This document shows, one piece after another, positions 1-14,343 of a stretch of DNA of 64,000 nucleotides. The notes beneath the pieces were generated by a model. The model ran no database searches, had not been told where the DNA came from, and saw only the letters and a program-made list of their open reading frames with translations. Source of the stretch: Takakia lepidozioides (Eukaryota > Streptophyta > Takakiopsida > Takakiales > Takakiaceae); contig CM060733.1 in NCBI GenBank assembly GCA_030704615.1, positions 32,860,001 through 32,924,000 of the forward strand. The letters run 5' to 3'. Positions within the stretch are counted from its first letter, which is position 1. Each line of letters opens with the position of its first letter. Position numbers and translations under genes: made by a program.

Positions 1-505
1 ATTATGGATTTGTGAAACAGTAGAAAATTTGTCAATTTGTGAGGGAACTGTAGAATTGGCAAGCAATGGAAGAGATGTGGATTTGTGGGCCACTCAAGAA
101 AGTTTGAATAACCCTAATTTCTGCATTGTCGGATAACACAAAATTTTGGATTTACAGGCCTGTGGAGGAGTTCGGGGATTAGGCGAGCACTGGAAGAGGT
201 GTAGCTATGTGGACACCTATGGAATATGCACTTGCAATATTGCCAATTGTTCATTTTCATTGAAAAATACATTAGAAACTGTGGATTGAAATGTGGGGGC
301 GGCCGGCTGAAATTGCATAGTAGACATTTATGGGGTTTAAGTGGACCCAATTTTAGACCAAGACATCGAGGCTTGGTTTTCTGCAGTGGGTGTATGTGAG
401 TGTAAGCAATCCATAACAGAAGACCAATCGCAAAGCAGGTAACCCCAATTGAAAAGCTGTAGTAAGTCTACAGACATGAGTGAATATTCAATTGAAAGGC
501 CAAAC

Positions 506-3500
506 CTGAGTAGCATTGTACAGCGTATTGGAGCTCCATGTCCAGAAACCATAAGCAACATTCTGCCGGAAGTTGATCTCCACCAGCCTCTTTGACCACT
601 TACTATATCTGCTCTACAGCACATTCAGCAGATTTCATTACTCCACAAATGATCAATATCAGGGAAGGAAGCCTGCCATTGACAAATTGCATATTCCATC
701 AAAACTTCGTACAAGGTTTGCACTGACGTATACAGCAAGCTCTGGTTCTAATATAAGCTAGTCAGGCCAACTGTCCCTTACTTAATATGACATGCCCATG
801 TTATGAGTACATCCATAGACATTTGCAAGGGAATGCTGTTATTCAGTGTGGGAAACACTCAGGGAGCCCCGGATCCCACAGGACCATGATACTCTTGCAA
901 GGCAGTTCTGCAATTTGTGCTTTCCCTTTGGCAGCTCTCAATCTCCTCCATCAATTGGTCTACATGCTCCTATCTTGTTCCTGTGTTTATGATGGGTTGA
1001 TTGTATTTAACGTGAAATGTACTTTGCTATCTGTCTACACCTTCCGCATTCTCCTCCTGCTCCCTTGCCTTCCTCTCTGTCATCACCCGCTCTACTATGT
1101 CATCAAGCCCCTTGATGTATCCCCAGAACAGCAGTCACCATCTCAGTAGAACGCTCAGTAACACTATCAGAAAGATTTCACCACTAATAAGGGAGGAAAA
1201 AGGCAGAATTAGGGACCTGGCCACTTCTTCTTTCTCAGTGCCAAATGTCCGCACCACCCTGGCCAAGGATAAAGTTTCTTCTGCAACCTGTGGAACAAAA
1301 ACCCCTCGCCACGGCAAGTCAATGGCCACCTATTTACTGCATGTCCCTCCTCCCTCACAATAATGTACAAACCTTATGCCAACACCATACTTGGTGTCCA
1401 AGCTAAACTGACCAAACATCGATTTAGAGCCAAATACCACTTCGAGTGAGGATCACCTCATTGGCTGATGCCACAGAGTCCTGAGCTGCCTTCGCTGTTC
1501 TTTTCTGGTACCTGGCACAAGACACCATACTCTCAAGTCAATCACTGCACAAGAGCAACCAGGATACTTTTGTTAGTAAATATTCTTGAGGTAAATTATA
1601 CAACTGCAGATGATGTGAACTCCTCGTGTAGAAGAAATAGCAATCTTGCAAATTTGACAGCAGAATTGGTAGTATGAGGAAGGCCAAAGTGTTGCAAAAC
1701 AGGGAGTTAACCACAAACCGGCCATATATGCGCATGAAGCACCACATAAGACTGCAGATGAGGACTGTGGTCAGAGCCAGCTGCCATGACAGTGTCATCA
1801 AATACACCAATGCTCCAATTCCCTGCATCACCCAGGTAACATATATCAGATGACTATTTACAACCAAATAAAGCAGCTGCTAGGAAGCCCACTGAAAGTG
1901 TCAAGCAATGAAGTGGAATAGTATCCACACGCTCAATGCACGGGTTAAAATTTACACTCATTTCTGCATACTCGTATCATGGGCTAAATTCCACCTACCC
2001 CATGCTTATCCTCTCCAAACGAGAAGAAAAATAGGAGCAAATAGAGGATACATTCCCCTTGCAAAGACCCATGCTGTAATGAAGATGACCCCAACATAGA
2101 TACACTAGAGATGTATGCATGCACAAATGAAACCACACACACTATGTGCAGGCATTGACGTGGCACATGAGTGCTTTTCATTCAGCTGCATGGAATGAAT
2201 GTCCATTGAGGATGTGGGGGTTGTGCACCTGGAGGCTGTTACGGAACATAACATTGAGATCATTGCCAATGATACGTGACACCTGTTGACAGTCGGATCC
2301 CAGTCGACTGGTGAGTGCCCCCACTGCCTCAGAGTCAAAAAATGAGATGTCCTGCAATTACAATCTTTGTTGAGAAAATGATGTTTAGCCCCACACAGAT
2401 CAGTGTTGAGTGGCATCCTTCTTATTACTGTGCTAATTTTCTTTGAATTACCAATCATATACAGGGTTTTGATCCAATGTTGAGTGATACTATCTTCAAC
2501 GTTCTCAGAGCATCTAGATTGAGGCACCTCCACAATTTCACATTGCGACCTGGGAAATTAGTGTAGTGGTAAATGTCCGGGGTTGGTTCCTAACATTGTT
2601 CCGAAGAATCTTAAATCCAGGCACGAAGGCTACTCCCACTTCTCTTTCACACGGACATCTCCATCACAGATGCACTGGACTTAGAGAAGAGTGAGGACAA
2701 AGACAGATCTATCTGATGGAAAAGTAAACCAATAAATGATGATGAAGATGACCAAGTGACAGTAGATTTCACGGAGAGCTGCAGAAGTGTTTGGTCATGC
2801 CTGACCTTCCTATTCCCAGAATGAAGACCTTCATGCATAGAAAACAGTGGTAACGAATGGCAGTACCTGACTAAGGAGAGTTGTAAACAGCTTCTCCCGC
2901 ATCCGTCGCACCTGTCACCCTCAATCACATTTTCCTTGTCATATGAGCACCCCATATTACTGCATCTCTTCCTAAGCCAATGCCAACTGCATAAAGGCAA
3001 TCGTCCCCCTAGCTAACCAGGACAAGGTTTCTGACTAGGTCTGAGTGATGGAAAGCACTGAAAGCCTAATTGGATCACACAAAAAGCTGGTACTTGGGAA
3101 TTGGGTGTCCCCACTCCAGTACCGGGATAACCAAGGCAGAACTCTGTCTCCATCTTACTGTATGCCACAGCCTTCCAACAATTTTATCACATCCTTCACA
3201 TTACCCTCTGTCATCCCCTCAATTCAAAAGAGCCGCCATACTTATTCCGCTCAGTGGGGGCAGACCCATTGCACATTCCAGCCAAAGCACGGCATATACT
3301 TATGACAAGGTAAAACAATTCCTGTCTCCATAATATAGATATTAACTAATCCAAAACAATATTGGGACTGAAGAATGAAATTCCTTCTCTGGCACCCCCA
3401 AAGGAATCCCAGCAGTATTGGCAAGACACAGAACTTCAGTTCGCATGTCCTGGTTAAAAATATCCATACTGCCAGTCTACTGAACATGAAACCATCTATA

Positions 3501-5965
3501 GATGTACAGAGTGACAAATCCTTTTAGAGGTGTACACATAACCAAACAGATGTTGCACCAGTCCAAGTTAAAATGTAAACTAACACAAACAAGACAGCAC
3601 AGTGCTAACATTGTGCTGTCAACCACTCAGACCATCAACTTTATCATGTGTGGCAGCAACAAGCTGCCACCACACCCCACCAACTTCTTCAGCTCCTGAC
3701 AGTGGGTGTTGCACTGTGCTGAAATTCAAGGGCATACCATTATACAAATCTTTGTACTGAGTTTCTGCCACTTTTCCAAAAGTATCAGGAAAACTCGGCC
3801 ATGATGTCGGCTAGCACTTTGCAGTTTTTAAGGAATAAAGAGCTCCCCAAAGTGGTCAAAGAGACAAGATGTTCACCAGAATTTGATTAGCAACCCCAAA
3901 GCATCCGCCTCTTAACCCACTGCATCATTCCCACACAGAGAATGTAGGGTGAACTCAGATTCTTCATTCCACCGAACATGGCATTTTGCAGAATGCATGT
4001 TGACAAATAAATAAAGGTTTGCATTTACTCCACATCAACACTTAATTTATGGATGCAGAAGTGCTAATATGTGGAAAAATAGAGAGAGAAGGGGAAGGGA
4101 CAAACTAAATTTCAAAACTGAGATTGGAGACATAGGAGAGTCAAAGGCAGAGTAAACCTGAAGAGGCCATAGGTGCAGCTCATCACAGCAAGAAGTCGTG
4201 CATTCTTGTAGAACTGATCTGTGAGCCCACTCTGTGCTGAAAAGATAGTGGCTGCCACGAAGTGCGGAATTGTAATTTCGGAAAGCTGTTACCAGGGGAG
4301 AAAGGGCAGATAAGCCAACAGAAGTCATTGTCACCAGCCATTGACTTGTTATCTTATGACATAGAATGCAAGATCCAATACCAATTAGTCACCAATGAGT
4401 GAACCACTATCACAGATGCAGTCGAATCTAGGACCCTGCTTCATCTCACCAGAAGAACAAGGCATGAAAGGGAGACTTACAGCTGCTACTATGAGGGCCA
4501 AGAACGCAGCAGCAATGACAAACCGGTCTGGGGAGATCAGGACCCAGAGACGATGCATGGCCCCTATGAAGGTGATACCTTGCATCTCCTGCTGTAGGGC
4601 ATTTTCACCAATATCCCACCAGCTGCCATATGGCATGATTGACCGCATTGCTTTCAAAATACGGAGCACTTGTGCCACAAATCTCTGCTTCTCAATGTGC
4701 AGTGCTGCTCCATTCCCGTCCTTGGCTGCTTTCATTAGATCATGCTCAGAATAAGTGGGCCATAAGTTACCCTTGAAAGAATGACTGAGTATAGTCAGAA
4801 GACCGAAACATAGCTTCTGGCCCAAATCAAGTAAAGCATACAATGCCACTTCGAACACCAGAGTCAAACAAAGACCATCTGAAGCTACTTAAAAATTTGC
4901 CATAGGTAGAACTTACTAAAGCTGAGCTGGTCTTGTTATTAAGTACTACAAAAGCCCCATCTGCATTTCCATTAACCCCACACTGTTTGCAAGAGAGGAA
5001 GTTGGGAGAAACTTTGAAGACCTTAACAATTCTTCGCCTTCAGCAATCCCAGGCCTAGTGATATGGCATGCTGAAGCACCGGGACGCATGCTATGTGAGA
5101 CAACCGGTACAATAACACCCCCCACCCCCAGGCCACAAATCTCTCCAATTTGAATTTGTGTTTAATAAGACAAAGAGTAACTAACTGAGGGGAGCTAGAA
5201 TTTTGAAGTCCCCAAAGAATCGACCCTCCATATTAATTAGGTACTTTCCAAGCTAACCACTATCACCACCATTGACTTGCTACTTCGAACTGGTTCTGTT
5301 CCCCAATCAGGTAATAACTTCCACTGAAAATCCTGTCTGCCAATGTTCAAATTCAACTTTGAGTCAGCTCCCACAGCTCTAGCCAACTAGTCTACACTGG
5401 ACATGATTTGTGCAGGCTCTTTGACTCCATTAGCTCCTTCACTGACTCCCTAGACAACGAGTCTGAATCCGAAACCTGCCAAGGCAAAACAAAATATGCT
5501 GGCTATTCCTACCATACTGAAAGACAAGCTGATCTGATGGAACTCACCTTGACTATCAATTGCCCCATTGCTGCCTGTATCTGCAGGTGAAAACAGCGCG
5601 CCACTGTCGGCATCGCTATACGCCAAGACTGGATGATGGTGTAATTGCCTGTGGACGAGCTCAGGAATGCCGCTGCTCTTCCATGGTTTCGACAAATTGA
5701 AGGATGCTGATTGCAAGAGATGCTTGCTGGAATCCTTGGCTCTCTCCGCCCCCCGGTCCTTCATTCGTCCGCGGCTTCCTCCATACAATTTGGCCATGAA
5801 AGCACGGCGCATAGCCATGCCTGCTGCATTGACCCTAAGATGCCTTGCATGTTGTTGCCTCTTCGGGGTCGATCTGGGGCCGCCATGCAACTTACCGGAC
5901 GCTGATGGGAGGGGGGAGATTGTGCGGGGATGCCAAGAGAGCACCCCTGGAGGTGCAGTGCCCAT
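506..5965 (-). CDS. Half-size ABC transporter, TAP-like ABCB subfamily, 3' part beyond window
   Basis: Spliced minus-strand gene. Exons I can place by GT-AG and phase: 5548-5965 (ATG at 5965), 4481-4879, 4158-4285, 2867-2911, 2229-2351, about 1700-1822, 1217-1287 and 506-608. One exon between 4158 and 2911 is not located. The product has a basic, Ser-rich N-terminus consistent with an organelle transit peptide, then transmembrane-domain sequence typical of plant TAP1/ABCB26-type proteins: HRLWVLISPDRFVIAAAF, LSEITIPHFVAATIFSAQSG, VRRMREKLFTTLLSQ, DISFFDSEAVGALTSRLGSD and RQNVAYGFWTWSSNTLYNAT. The nucleotide-binding domain (Walker A, signature, Walker B) is not in the window, so the gene runs past position 1. 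Family members are ATP-driven exporters of organelle or endomembrane membranes; substrate unknown. Family assignment is firm. Subgroup (ABCB26-like) and plastid location are inference. Confidence 0.85.
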
Positions 5966-8960
5966 AGATCAAACGTAGTCAGACTAATGGTGGATCACAA
6001 ACAGTGCTCCGTTTTTGATGAAGCAGAATCCATCGGCCACACTACCTATCACAACAGAGCTCCAGGTCCGCTTACAAATTCAGGCTTAGTGACTACAATT
6101 GTCTACACCCGAAGATCCAACCAGGTATTCCAATGGGAGGGTTTGAGCGGGTTTAAACACCAGAGATGTACACTTTCAGCCGCTAAACGGATAGAAACAT
6201 TCAAACCAAAAGGTACCACAGACAATTAAGTGGACAGGATACTGAGTGCACCTAAACTTTTTCAGAATAGTGCTGTCCAAGCCTGTGTCTTTGGATTGCA
6301 TACTCACCCACACGACGCATTCTGTGGTGAGAAAGGGGATGAGCGGCAAGCCTTTAACTGTACAATCAAAGACCTTCAACCATCTGCGTTCTATCTGCAA
6401 TCTGTCCGAAGACAGTTGCTACAGAAGAAAGTAGACGTAACGTTTAACTGTTAGAGTATGGCTTTCCTATATCAATCGCTACGAAGATAGTTTCCCTGAG
6501 CTCAGAATGGGTGGCATTCATTGCTCTGCTTCAAATCAGGAGAATTGATACTCTGGAGAGAATCAGCATAAGAAATCCGGGGACAGGTAGAATCTTTTTC
6601 CAAATCTCTGCTCGCTCAAAAAAGATTGAATTAGGGTACAAGACGACCAAAGCTAGGTTACGACGTGAACTCCCTAAGTAACAGTGACAAGCTATCACAC
6701 AGCCAGAACCGCCATGATCTTCTGAACACTATACGTCCACCAAATTTACGAATTTTTTTAAAAATTAGCCACAAGAAGCTGGCAACCACAGTTCAAGCTT
6801 CAATATTTGGGAGGCAAGAATGGACAGAGAGCAAGCAGCTTGAGATAACAACACACGACAGCTGGAGAAGAGATGAAAATTCCTACACCAGATTCCGGGC
6901 CCCCAAACGAACATGGAGAGATCCGAGTAAGAGTGCAGATGCGTGCGCAGCGAATTGCAGGCAGGAATGTGGTGCAGTGAGACAGCAGGCCAAGTGCAGC
7001 GCTCAAGAGTGTCCGAGATCCCGAGCGATTGCTCCTTCAAAAGGCATGCCACCGGCTATCGCCGGTCCACCGGATAAGCTATTTCTGTAGCAAATATTCT
7101 CTATTTTCAAACATTCTCTTAAAAACAAATTTAACGAAAAATTAATTAGATCATCTTCTCTAATCTTTTCACCAATCTTTCATTTTTATCTGTTTTTGCA
7201 AAACAAATCACATAAAAAAACAATCACATAAAAAATCACATATTATTATTATTATTATTCGTTTTTTTCCTTTTTTCCTTTTTTCTATTTTTCTGTGTTT
7301 TGTTTTTTCTTTGGTTAAAGAGGAGAGAGAGGCCTTCAATATCTCAGCCCTACACTTAATAACCGGATGCATACCCGGATCCGCTGTTTGTCATGTTGGT
7401 AATCCCCAGTACCGGCGGATATCTAAAACCAAAAGTTTTTAATACCCGGAACCGGCGGATATTAGAAAAAGGTACAGATCCGCCCAACACTGGATGACCC
7501 GAAGCTGTATTATAAAAACAAAACGGTGTGTGTGCCTCATGGTGTATCAGGGGTCTTAATTGTTTTTCCAAAATAATCTTATAATAAAATCTCCCAGGGC
7601 CTCTGTGCCTCTGTCCCCTGTTCTTTAAAAAAACAAAAACAAGGAAAAATGGTTTATTTCTGTAATATAAATATAAAACATTATTTCGAACTGCACCCTG
7701 TTAATCAAATTGAAACAAGGTTTAAAAAAAAAAGAGGAAACAATAATGTTTTATTAATTAAATTTAAAAAGAAAACGTCGATTATTTTTAATTTTGTTAT
7801 TAATTAAATTATTAAAAAACTATTAAGTTGTCTTGGAGTAATTAAAAAATTAGAGAAAACAGAACAAAAGTTTTGAGAAGAAAGATATTTGGAGGGGGGT
7901 CCCGCCAATGAGGGCACCCCCAACATGTGGCTACACAACACCCACTATGCCACGAGGCGACTTTCTATTCGTCCAAATTTGTGGACCCACCGATGGAGTG
8001 CAGATGGATGAATGAGGTGGATGGATGTGGGGCCGTAACAGGCGGGCACGTTTATAGCGCGGGAGTGGAGCCTGGAGGGAAGCGGTCAAGTCGTCTCGCA
8101 CGCTCTCGCAGCCTCACCTTCGGTTCGGTGCTGTGACAGTGGTGCAGGCCCTCATCTCCTCATGTCTCTTACATGCATGAATCAACCTGCCACCCATCTT
8201 TCTGTCTAAAGTAGCTTTTTCAAAAGAAGGTTGTTCCTCTATCCGCAGGTCAACACAATGCTGCCTATCAGCCTGCTTCTTTTGCACTGGATGTACACCT
8301 TTGCTTGATGTGCTTTGAGTACTTCTTTTTCCCCCAGCTATGCAGCTCCTCCTTGCATGCATTCCAAGACTTTAGTATAAGATGGATTACACTGTTGCTG
8401 AGGACGGCCGCATGTATATACACAATCTATGCATGGTAATTCCTTCCAAACTAGTCCTCGTTCAAGTCACACAAATTAAACCCATGCAAGCACAAAAGAG
8501 TCATCTTGTTAGAAAAATAGGGGCTTGCGAGTCCAGAGTGATGATGCTTAGTGAATAGAATCGTCTGTGGAGATGCGCATAGTTGGCGTCTTCACACGCT
8601 GGGTTGGCTGCCTTTGAAGAGTCGCTCATATCTCTCATGGGAATTTGGTGAGTGTTTGTCTTCAACTACTTGTATCTTCCTTCTTGCTTTGTTAGAGACG
8701 TCCGCTCCATCTAGTGACGAAACCATACGCCGGAATTGGTTTCTCCTCTCCATCCACACTTCAAACTCCCGTGCATTAACATTGGGGATCCGGTTGTCCT
8801 GGAGCTGTCTGTCCTTCAGCCATCGCAGGTGGTGCTCCTGGTTGGGTTGGTGATGAACCAATTCCGGTCTCCCTCGGATCTTTGAGTTCATAAGCTTGAG
8901 GGTTATTAGAAGTAAACAAACTGAAAAGTAGACGCAAGCAAAAACCTCAGTTGCATGCAC
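5966..8960. other. Intergenic region, no gene recognised
   Basis: Holds the upstream region of the ABC transporter. Small open frames here (for example 6665-7090 on +) have no recognisable domain, and I see no splice support for them. 7090-7880 is strongly AT-rich with poly-A/T tracts and an ATT run near 7240, typical of non-coding DNA. Around 7370-7490 a GGCGGATAT/CCGGAT motif recurs in both orientations. Minus-strand sequence at 8600-8900 reads as a possible exon (NREFEVW-like context, ending at a GT), but I cannot name it. Confidence 0.4.
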
Positions 8961-9003
8961 GCTTCATGCTGAGTTCTTTAACTGCATTGCTGGTACTGAA
9001 TTC

Positions 9004-9130
9004 ATCTCTGAACCTTGGAGCCAAATTTGGTGAGAGCTCTTCCATAGCAGAGTCTCCTCCACCAATGACAGCCTATCGCCTACGTCTAAACATGGGTGCT
9101 GCTCCATCACAAACAACACGGGCTGATCCA
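9004..9130 (-). pseudogene. NADPH-thioredoxin reductase exon remnant
   Basis: Read on the minus strand, this stretch encodes VVCDGAAPMFR, then an in-frame TAG, then AVIGGGDSAMEE, then, in a shifted frame, LTKFGSKVQ. These match, in order, the redox-active CAVCDGAAPMFR segment and the NADPH-binding GGGDSAMEEA..LTK(F/Y)GSKV segment of plant and bacterial thioredoxin reductases. Three lesions are visible: the first catalytic cysteine is replaced (R-V-V-C for C-A-V-C), a TAG stop lies between the two motifs, and a frameshift follows SAMEE. Flanking exons of the enzyme are not recognisable nearby. I take it as a dead, isolated fragment. The family match is by motif reading, not by alignment. Confidence 0.65.
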
Positions 9131-11124
9131 GCAGTGTTGTGAGCCTAGGACACCAGATCTGTCTGTGGGGTAAATATCGATAGCTGCATCAATGCCCCCA
9201 AGATCTTTTGAGGCTGCACACTCCCAAGTCAGTCACAATGAGAGCACATTTTGACTCTGCAATGTACATATCACCGCCCAACACGCAATGCTCATCAATG
9301 ACAAGGGAAACGTGCGACAAAATCAACTGAGTAGGGAATGCCAATTTCAGTGGTATGTCTACCATTGCACAAGCAAGAAACAAGCAAATCTAAACGAAGA
9401 AGAAGATTGAATTGATTGAATACAGTGTGATAGAGCAGACACTGTGCAGAGCGGTGTAATCACAATCACATTAGCTGAAGACACTCTCTGCAACTTACAC
9501 ATGTGCGGAAAAATAAAATAAAAATAAAAATAAAGAAATGCCAAAGCAAGCGTTATGGTGTCACTTGTTGGATCCCCTAGTGTTACTACTCCCTTCCGAT
9601 GGGAAGGTGCAACCTCAAACACGGCATAGATCAACCTCCCACTATCCCACTCATTGTTCAAATAAAGGTCTGAAATGTCAATCCATGAAATACAAAGATC
9701 ATAGCTAACGTTCAATCTTGCTTCCCTCCGACTTGGCTTCTAGCACACTGTGTCATACCCTTGCTTTGACCAAGGGCCAAACAAGTCCTTAGTTGTTGAC
9801 CTGTTTTCCCTTTCTGGGGCCCCAAAAAATGGCCCCAAGTGCAACCGTGGCATTTTTCAGATTTTCATCTGATTGCCCTGGAAATTAGTAGGGCATATGC
9901 AGGAGGTAGGTAAGGGAGGTAATGTCCGGCCAATTTTGCAAAATTCCAGCATTTTCACATCCCAAAGGTAGTCATTTTGGGAAATGTCAAGCTTACTCAC
10001 TGGGCGGTTAAGGGTTAAACTCACACATGGGTGCAGAAATGTAACCTGATGACTAACAATTCCTGTGATAGTTTGAAACAAGTCTCAAAAGTCAATTCGT
10101 GAGAAAGATACTAAGATCATACTTCTGCTACTACGGTATTAGAATGACTTGTGGGGAGATGGCCACCAATATTGCTGACCAGCGTATGATGTATTGGCGA
10201 GTAACCTTGAATGGTTCATTCGAGAACCGATCATTAACTGAAATTGCCTTGATGAAAACTCACAGTAGAGCCATATCCTAACATAACCTTCACTCTTTTC
10301 ACTCTTCACTATCACTAAAATCAGCTCTACTCTCACTCAATCTGGTGCTGTTGGCATCATATGTACACTGAAATTTCTCCCCTAGCCCTGGTCCTGTATT
10401 ATGACTTTAAGAAACAACACTGCATTTTACTGATGTGTACGAGAGTATTTTTTTTCCTGTAGTCACCCTTCTGCAGGATAGCAGCATTCATCTCTCATCT
10501 GCCACAAAACCAACTGCTTTCAAGTCATTCAGGGTTTCTGAGACCCTCAATTTTGTTCTCTCTCACAGAAAGCATACTTCATACTCTACACCTCCCAACC
10601 ATCAAGCACCAACGTTAAAATCATTAGAGTGAGTTTCCATCAAATGCCCCACCAATCCTCCACTCCAAGAGTACCTTTCATTTGACAGTCTATGGACACT
10701 ACTTCGCATTACCCCCCTTGCAGTTACACCCCTGACGACAAACAAGACAACAATGTCAGAAATAAGTAGGTCGATTGGAGCCCAATTGGGTAACTAATTG
10801 CTGATTAAGACTTCCATGACAAACAATTGCTGCATTCAAACCAAGAAGAAGGTCCTTACCATGATGTCATGTTGCTGACCAGCCTGACTGTCGAGAGGTG
10901 TGAGTATTTTCCAGGAGAAGGGTCACACCTGATGGTAGTAGCACACTAGCTGTGCCTTCAGCATGATGTGAACAACAGAAGCAGGAGCAGGCAGACGCCG
11001 TCTTTACATTCAACATTAGAGGAGCAGGATGCCGAAGAAGCGAGGACCAGTCTCCGTCTGTGTGATGGAGGCCTTGCAGATTCATAGGCCGAACCGGGAA
11101 GCAAAATTGCAAGCAGGAGGAACC
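9131..11124. other. Intergenic region between the NTR relic and the SBP gene 3' end
   Basis: Several short minus-strand open stretches occur (9189-9383, 9359-9715) with protein-like composition but no domain I recognise and no convincing splice chain. 9517-9540 is an AAATA-type simple repeat. I see no other structured feature before the SBP gene stop codon at 11125. Confidence 0.35.
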
Positions 11125-14100
11125 TTACTGGGGTCCGTACTTCACATTCTCCCATAGGAAGGGAGGAAGGACAAACAGAATTTGTGGAGGTCCCTTGAAA
11201 AGTAGACACACGACAACACACACTGTGGCTATGGCCACCAAGGACAGAACAAACGGCCTGTACACACGGCCCCTGAAGCCATGGCGAGTGGCCGGATACC
11301 TAGCAAGTGCTTCACCTTTGCAAAAAGAAGAGGCAGCCTTGCTGGGTTCATTGTCCCTTGAGGACGCATTTCCATTTGCCCATAATGATAGCTCTAAAGC
11401 CATGGAGTTTGTTGTGTGTGTGGTCAATCCTTCTGCTTCCATACCATTCCTAGATCTCGTATCCCAGACTTGGGGACGAGCTTCAGCTGGGATATTGATA
11501 GTCACATTTTCCACACTCACAAGGTGAGCAAGTTTGCCTCTCACCAATATCAGGGACTGAAAGTTCCCTGCTGCAAGCGCACAGCTAAGGGGTGTCTCCC
11601 CACTCTCATCCTGATGGCTGACCCATGCGTGCAATCCCACCTGGCACACATTCCATCACTTGCTGATCAAGGATCAAGTGAATGAGCTTCTGCTTGCCTA
11701 CTCATAAGAACGCACCCTCACAGCATAATGCAAATGCAGCAAGGACACTACGTGTAATGTCTACACCCTAAATATACCCATATCTCCCCATACGACAGTG
11801 GATCAAACCCTTGGGACAATAACTCACCTGAAAAGGGTCGCTGGTGAGGGCATCAACAACTTCTTCAGTGTCTTGCATGCTAGCAGCAATGTGCAGAGGG
11901 GTAAGACCCGCAGGTCCAGCCATATTTGGCCTAAATATTCTGCCCCACCGCACCTTGAACTGCATGGTTCTATGGAGTAATTCAGACTCTGAGACAGCTT
12001 CACTTGAAAGGCATGAAGGCACATAGGCCAGCAGAAGCTCGACCATTGGCCGGCATTTCCTGCGAACTGCTCGGTGTAACAAGCTCACTTCCTCTTGCAA
12101 AACAGGGGAAAGGCCTGAGAAGGCAGCGTCAGCATCCAGGACCCCAAACAGAATGTTCAGCAGTTTTCGCACCACCGCACACCAGTCCCGTTCAACAGAA
12201 AAGACCATGAGGCGATGTAACTGAGTAGCTGGGAACTGGAAGACATTCCATAATCAGTATCAGTATAGCAGAAATAACGCATGATTCTGATCAGTCAGAC
12301 CATGGAAATAGGCAACTCTCTTCCTATAGTTCCAAACCTCCCAGATCAAACCACGAGTGTCAGCCAACAAGACGTATCATATAAGGGTGAAACTCAACTT
12401 GCAAGATCATGCACAGTAGAATTGAAAGACACTAAAACAACACCAAAGTGCTGCCTAGAAGAAATATCAAGGAATTCATTTCCAGTTACAGACCACAACA
12501 CCAGACTACACATCAAATCATCAGACAATGTAACACACAAATCACAGCCAACCCTTCAACAGTGTTCTAAGTTGACAAATCCAAGAAGAACGTTCACTAC
12601 TATCTACATAACAGTCAAAGGGAGATCTGAATTGTTCATGCAAGCATAGAAGAGTGAATAACAGTGAAAGAGAACATCTATGCGATGGGGATGTCCCGGC
12701 CATATTATTGACCTCCCAATAGACTGTGCCATGTCAAAATAACCCACATGGAGTTAAAACACGATTGACTAAATAAGAATAATGATAACATCACAATTAA
12801 AGGAGCTTAGCCTTATTAATCATTGTTACATTTATTACTCCACTATGGAGTTCAACCAAACACATGACAGCAATAAACAGGTACGTGCATTTAGAACTGC
12901 ATACCATATCCAGAACAGGGGCGCCTTTCATCTGCCAAAAGTTACTCCTCTGAAAAAACCAACCCAGCTCATGCAAGAAGAATGTGACCTCCTCCTCCGC
13001 CACCCAGCGTGCCACCTCAGTGTAGTGCATGATGTCAGAGGGTTGGAGCCCATCTCTCTGAGCTGCCTGGGCTACAAGTGAGGCAGCATTTTCAATCTCT
13101 TCTTCCAGTGTGCGGAGCTCTGTGCACACTGGGCTCTCTGCAACTATGACTGGCTTCAAATTTCCTCCAATACAGTCCTGTTCCACCTGCAAGAATCCAG
13201 TTGTCATATGAGATAACTTCTCCATGCAATGAAAGGCTTTGAATTAAGCTGAACCCGCAGCAACCCAAGAACAGGGTTGAGCATTGCCCCCAAATCTGGT
13301 CCAAAAGGTATATGTATTTTCTGTCGACTCTAGTAGGGTAGACACATGAACCACGAACCACGAACATTGTAAACCTACCAAATGAGAAACTCATAGAGGA
13401 TAGACCAGTCATGCCCCGCAACAAGGAACAGATTTGTGTACAGTATGACTACACGAACAAATGCAACCTGACCGCCAGCCATTACCAGTCTACAATTGCA
13501 TAAATAAGCTATATGATGCCTTTTTGCATGTAAGGAATAACACGCACAAACGCGACCAATATAGCACCCATACCTCAATGAAACATCGACCCACAAGATC
13601 AGAGGGTCCTCCAGGAAAGGTGAAACTCTGGTCCAGAGAAAGGACAGCTTCTGCAGTTGCTTCCCAGCTAGTGCTACTATTGTTATCGTCCTCGCTATCA
13701 TCAGCCCCATCATCATCGCTAACAGGCCCATATGCTTGATCTTGCTCCAGATCACAGACCTCTTGCTGCATGTATTTTCCTTGGTACGCACAGAGTATCC
13801 TGAACCAATACATAGCCCTATCTCCATTGTCAATATGAGAAGCGAAAGCACAACAACAAATGATTATCTGAAAGCCCAAATACTTAAGCATTTGACTTGA
13901 ATTAAAAGATTGATAAAGATAGCAAATTCTGCAACCTGCTTCTCACAGCTGGCCAGCTAGGCAGCCATCGTTGTGAAATTCCACAGACAGCATGTCAACC
14001 AAAGGTGAAAGGGGTGTGGAGGCAGACGCAAACACCTTCCAAATGATATCTCAGAAAACTGGGAGGATTGTCTGATACAGACCTTGTCCCGGAAAGTGTG

Positions 14101-14300
14101 AGGTTCAGCCCCCTCAAGGTGATATTAGTTTGTTGACCAGCCACGATGGCAATGGGCCTTACAGATTGGATGTAGGAGTGACTCCATAGCTTGACAAATC
14201 TGCTCTCATAAATCTCACCTGCAAGATACATACCCTAGCCGAACAGCCATTAATCACCCACCCAACTTGAAACCAAAAGTTGTGTGATCCATACATTGTG

Positions 14301-14343
<43 letters not shown>

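Noticed and set aside
4395-4754. Plus-strand 119-aa frame
   Set aside because: Antisense to the ABC transporter exon 4481-4879.
6665-7090. 141-aa plus-strand open frame as a gene
   Set aside because: No recognisable domain, an overlapping minus-strand frame of similar quality, and AT-rich non-coding surroundings; evidence insufficient.
13461-13739. Plus-strand frame opposite the SBP gene
   Set aside because: Antisense to the exon 13574-13799, which fits the long SPL family.
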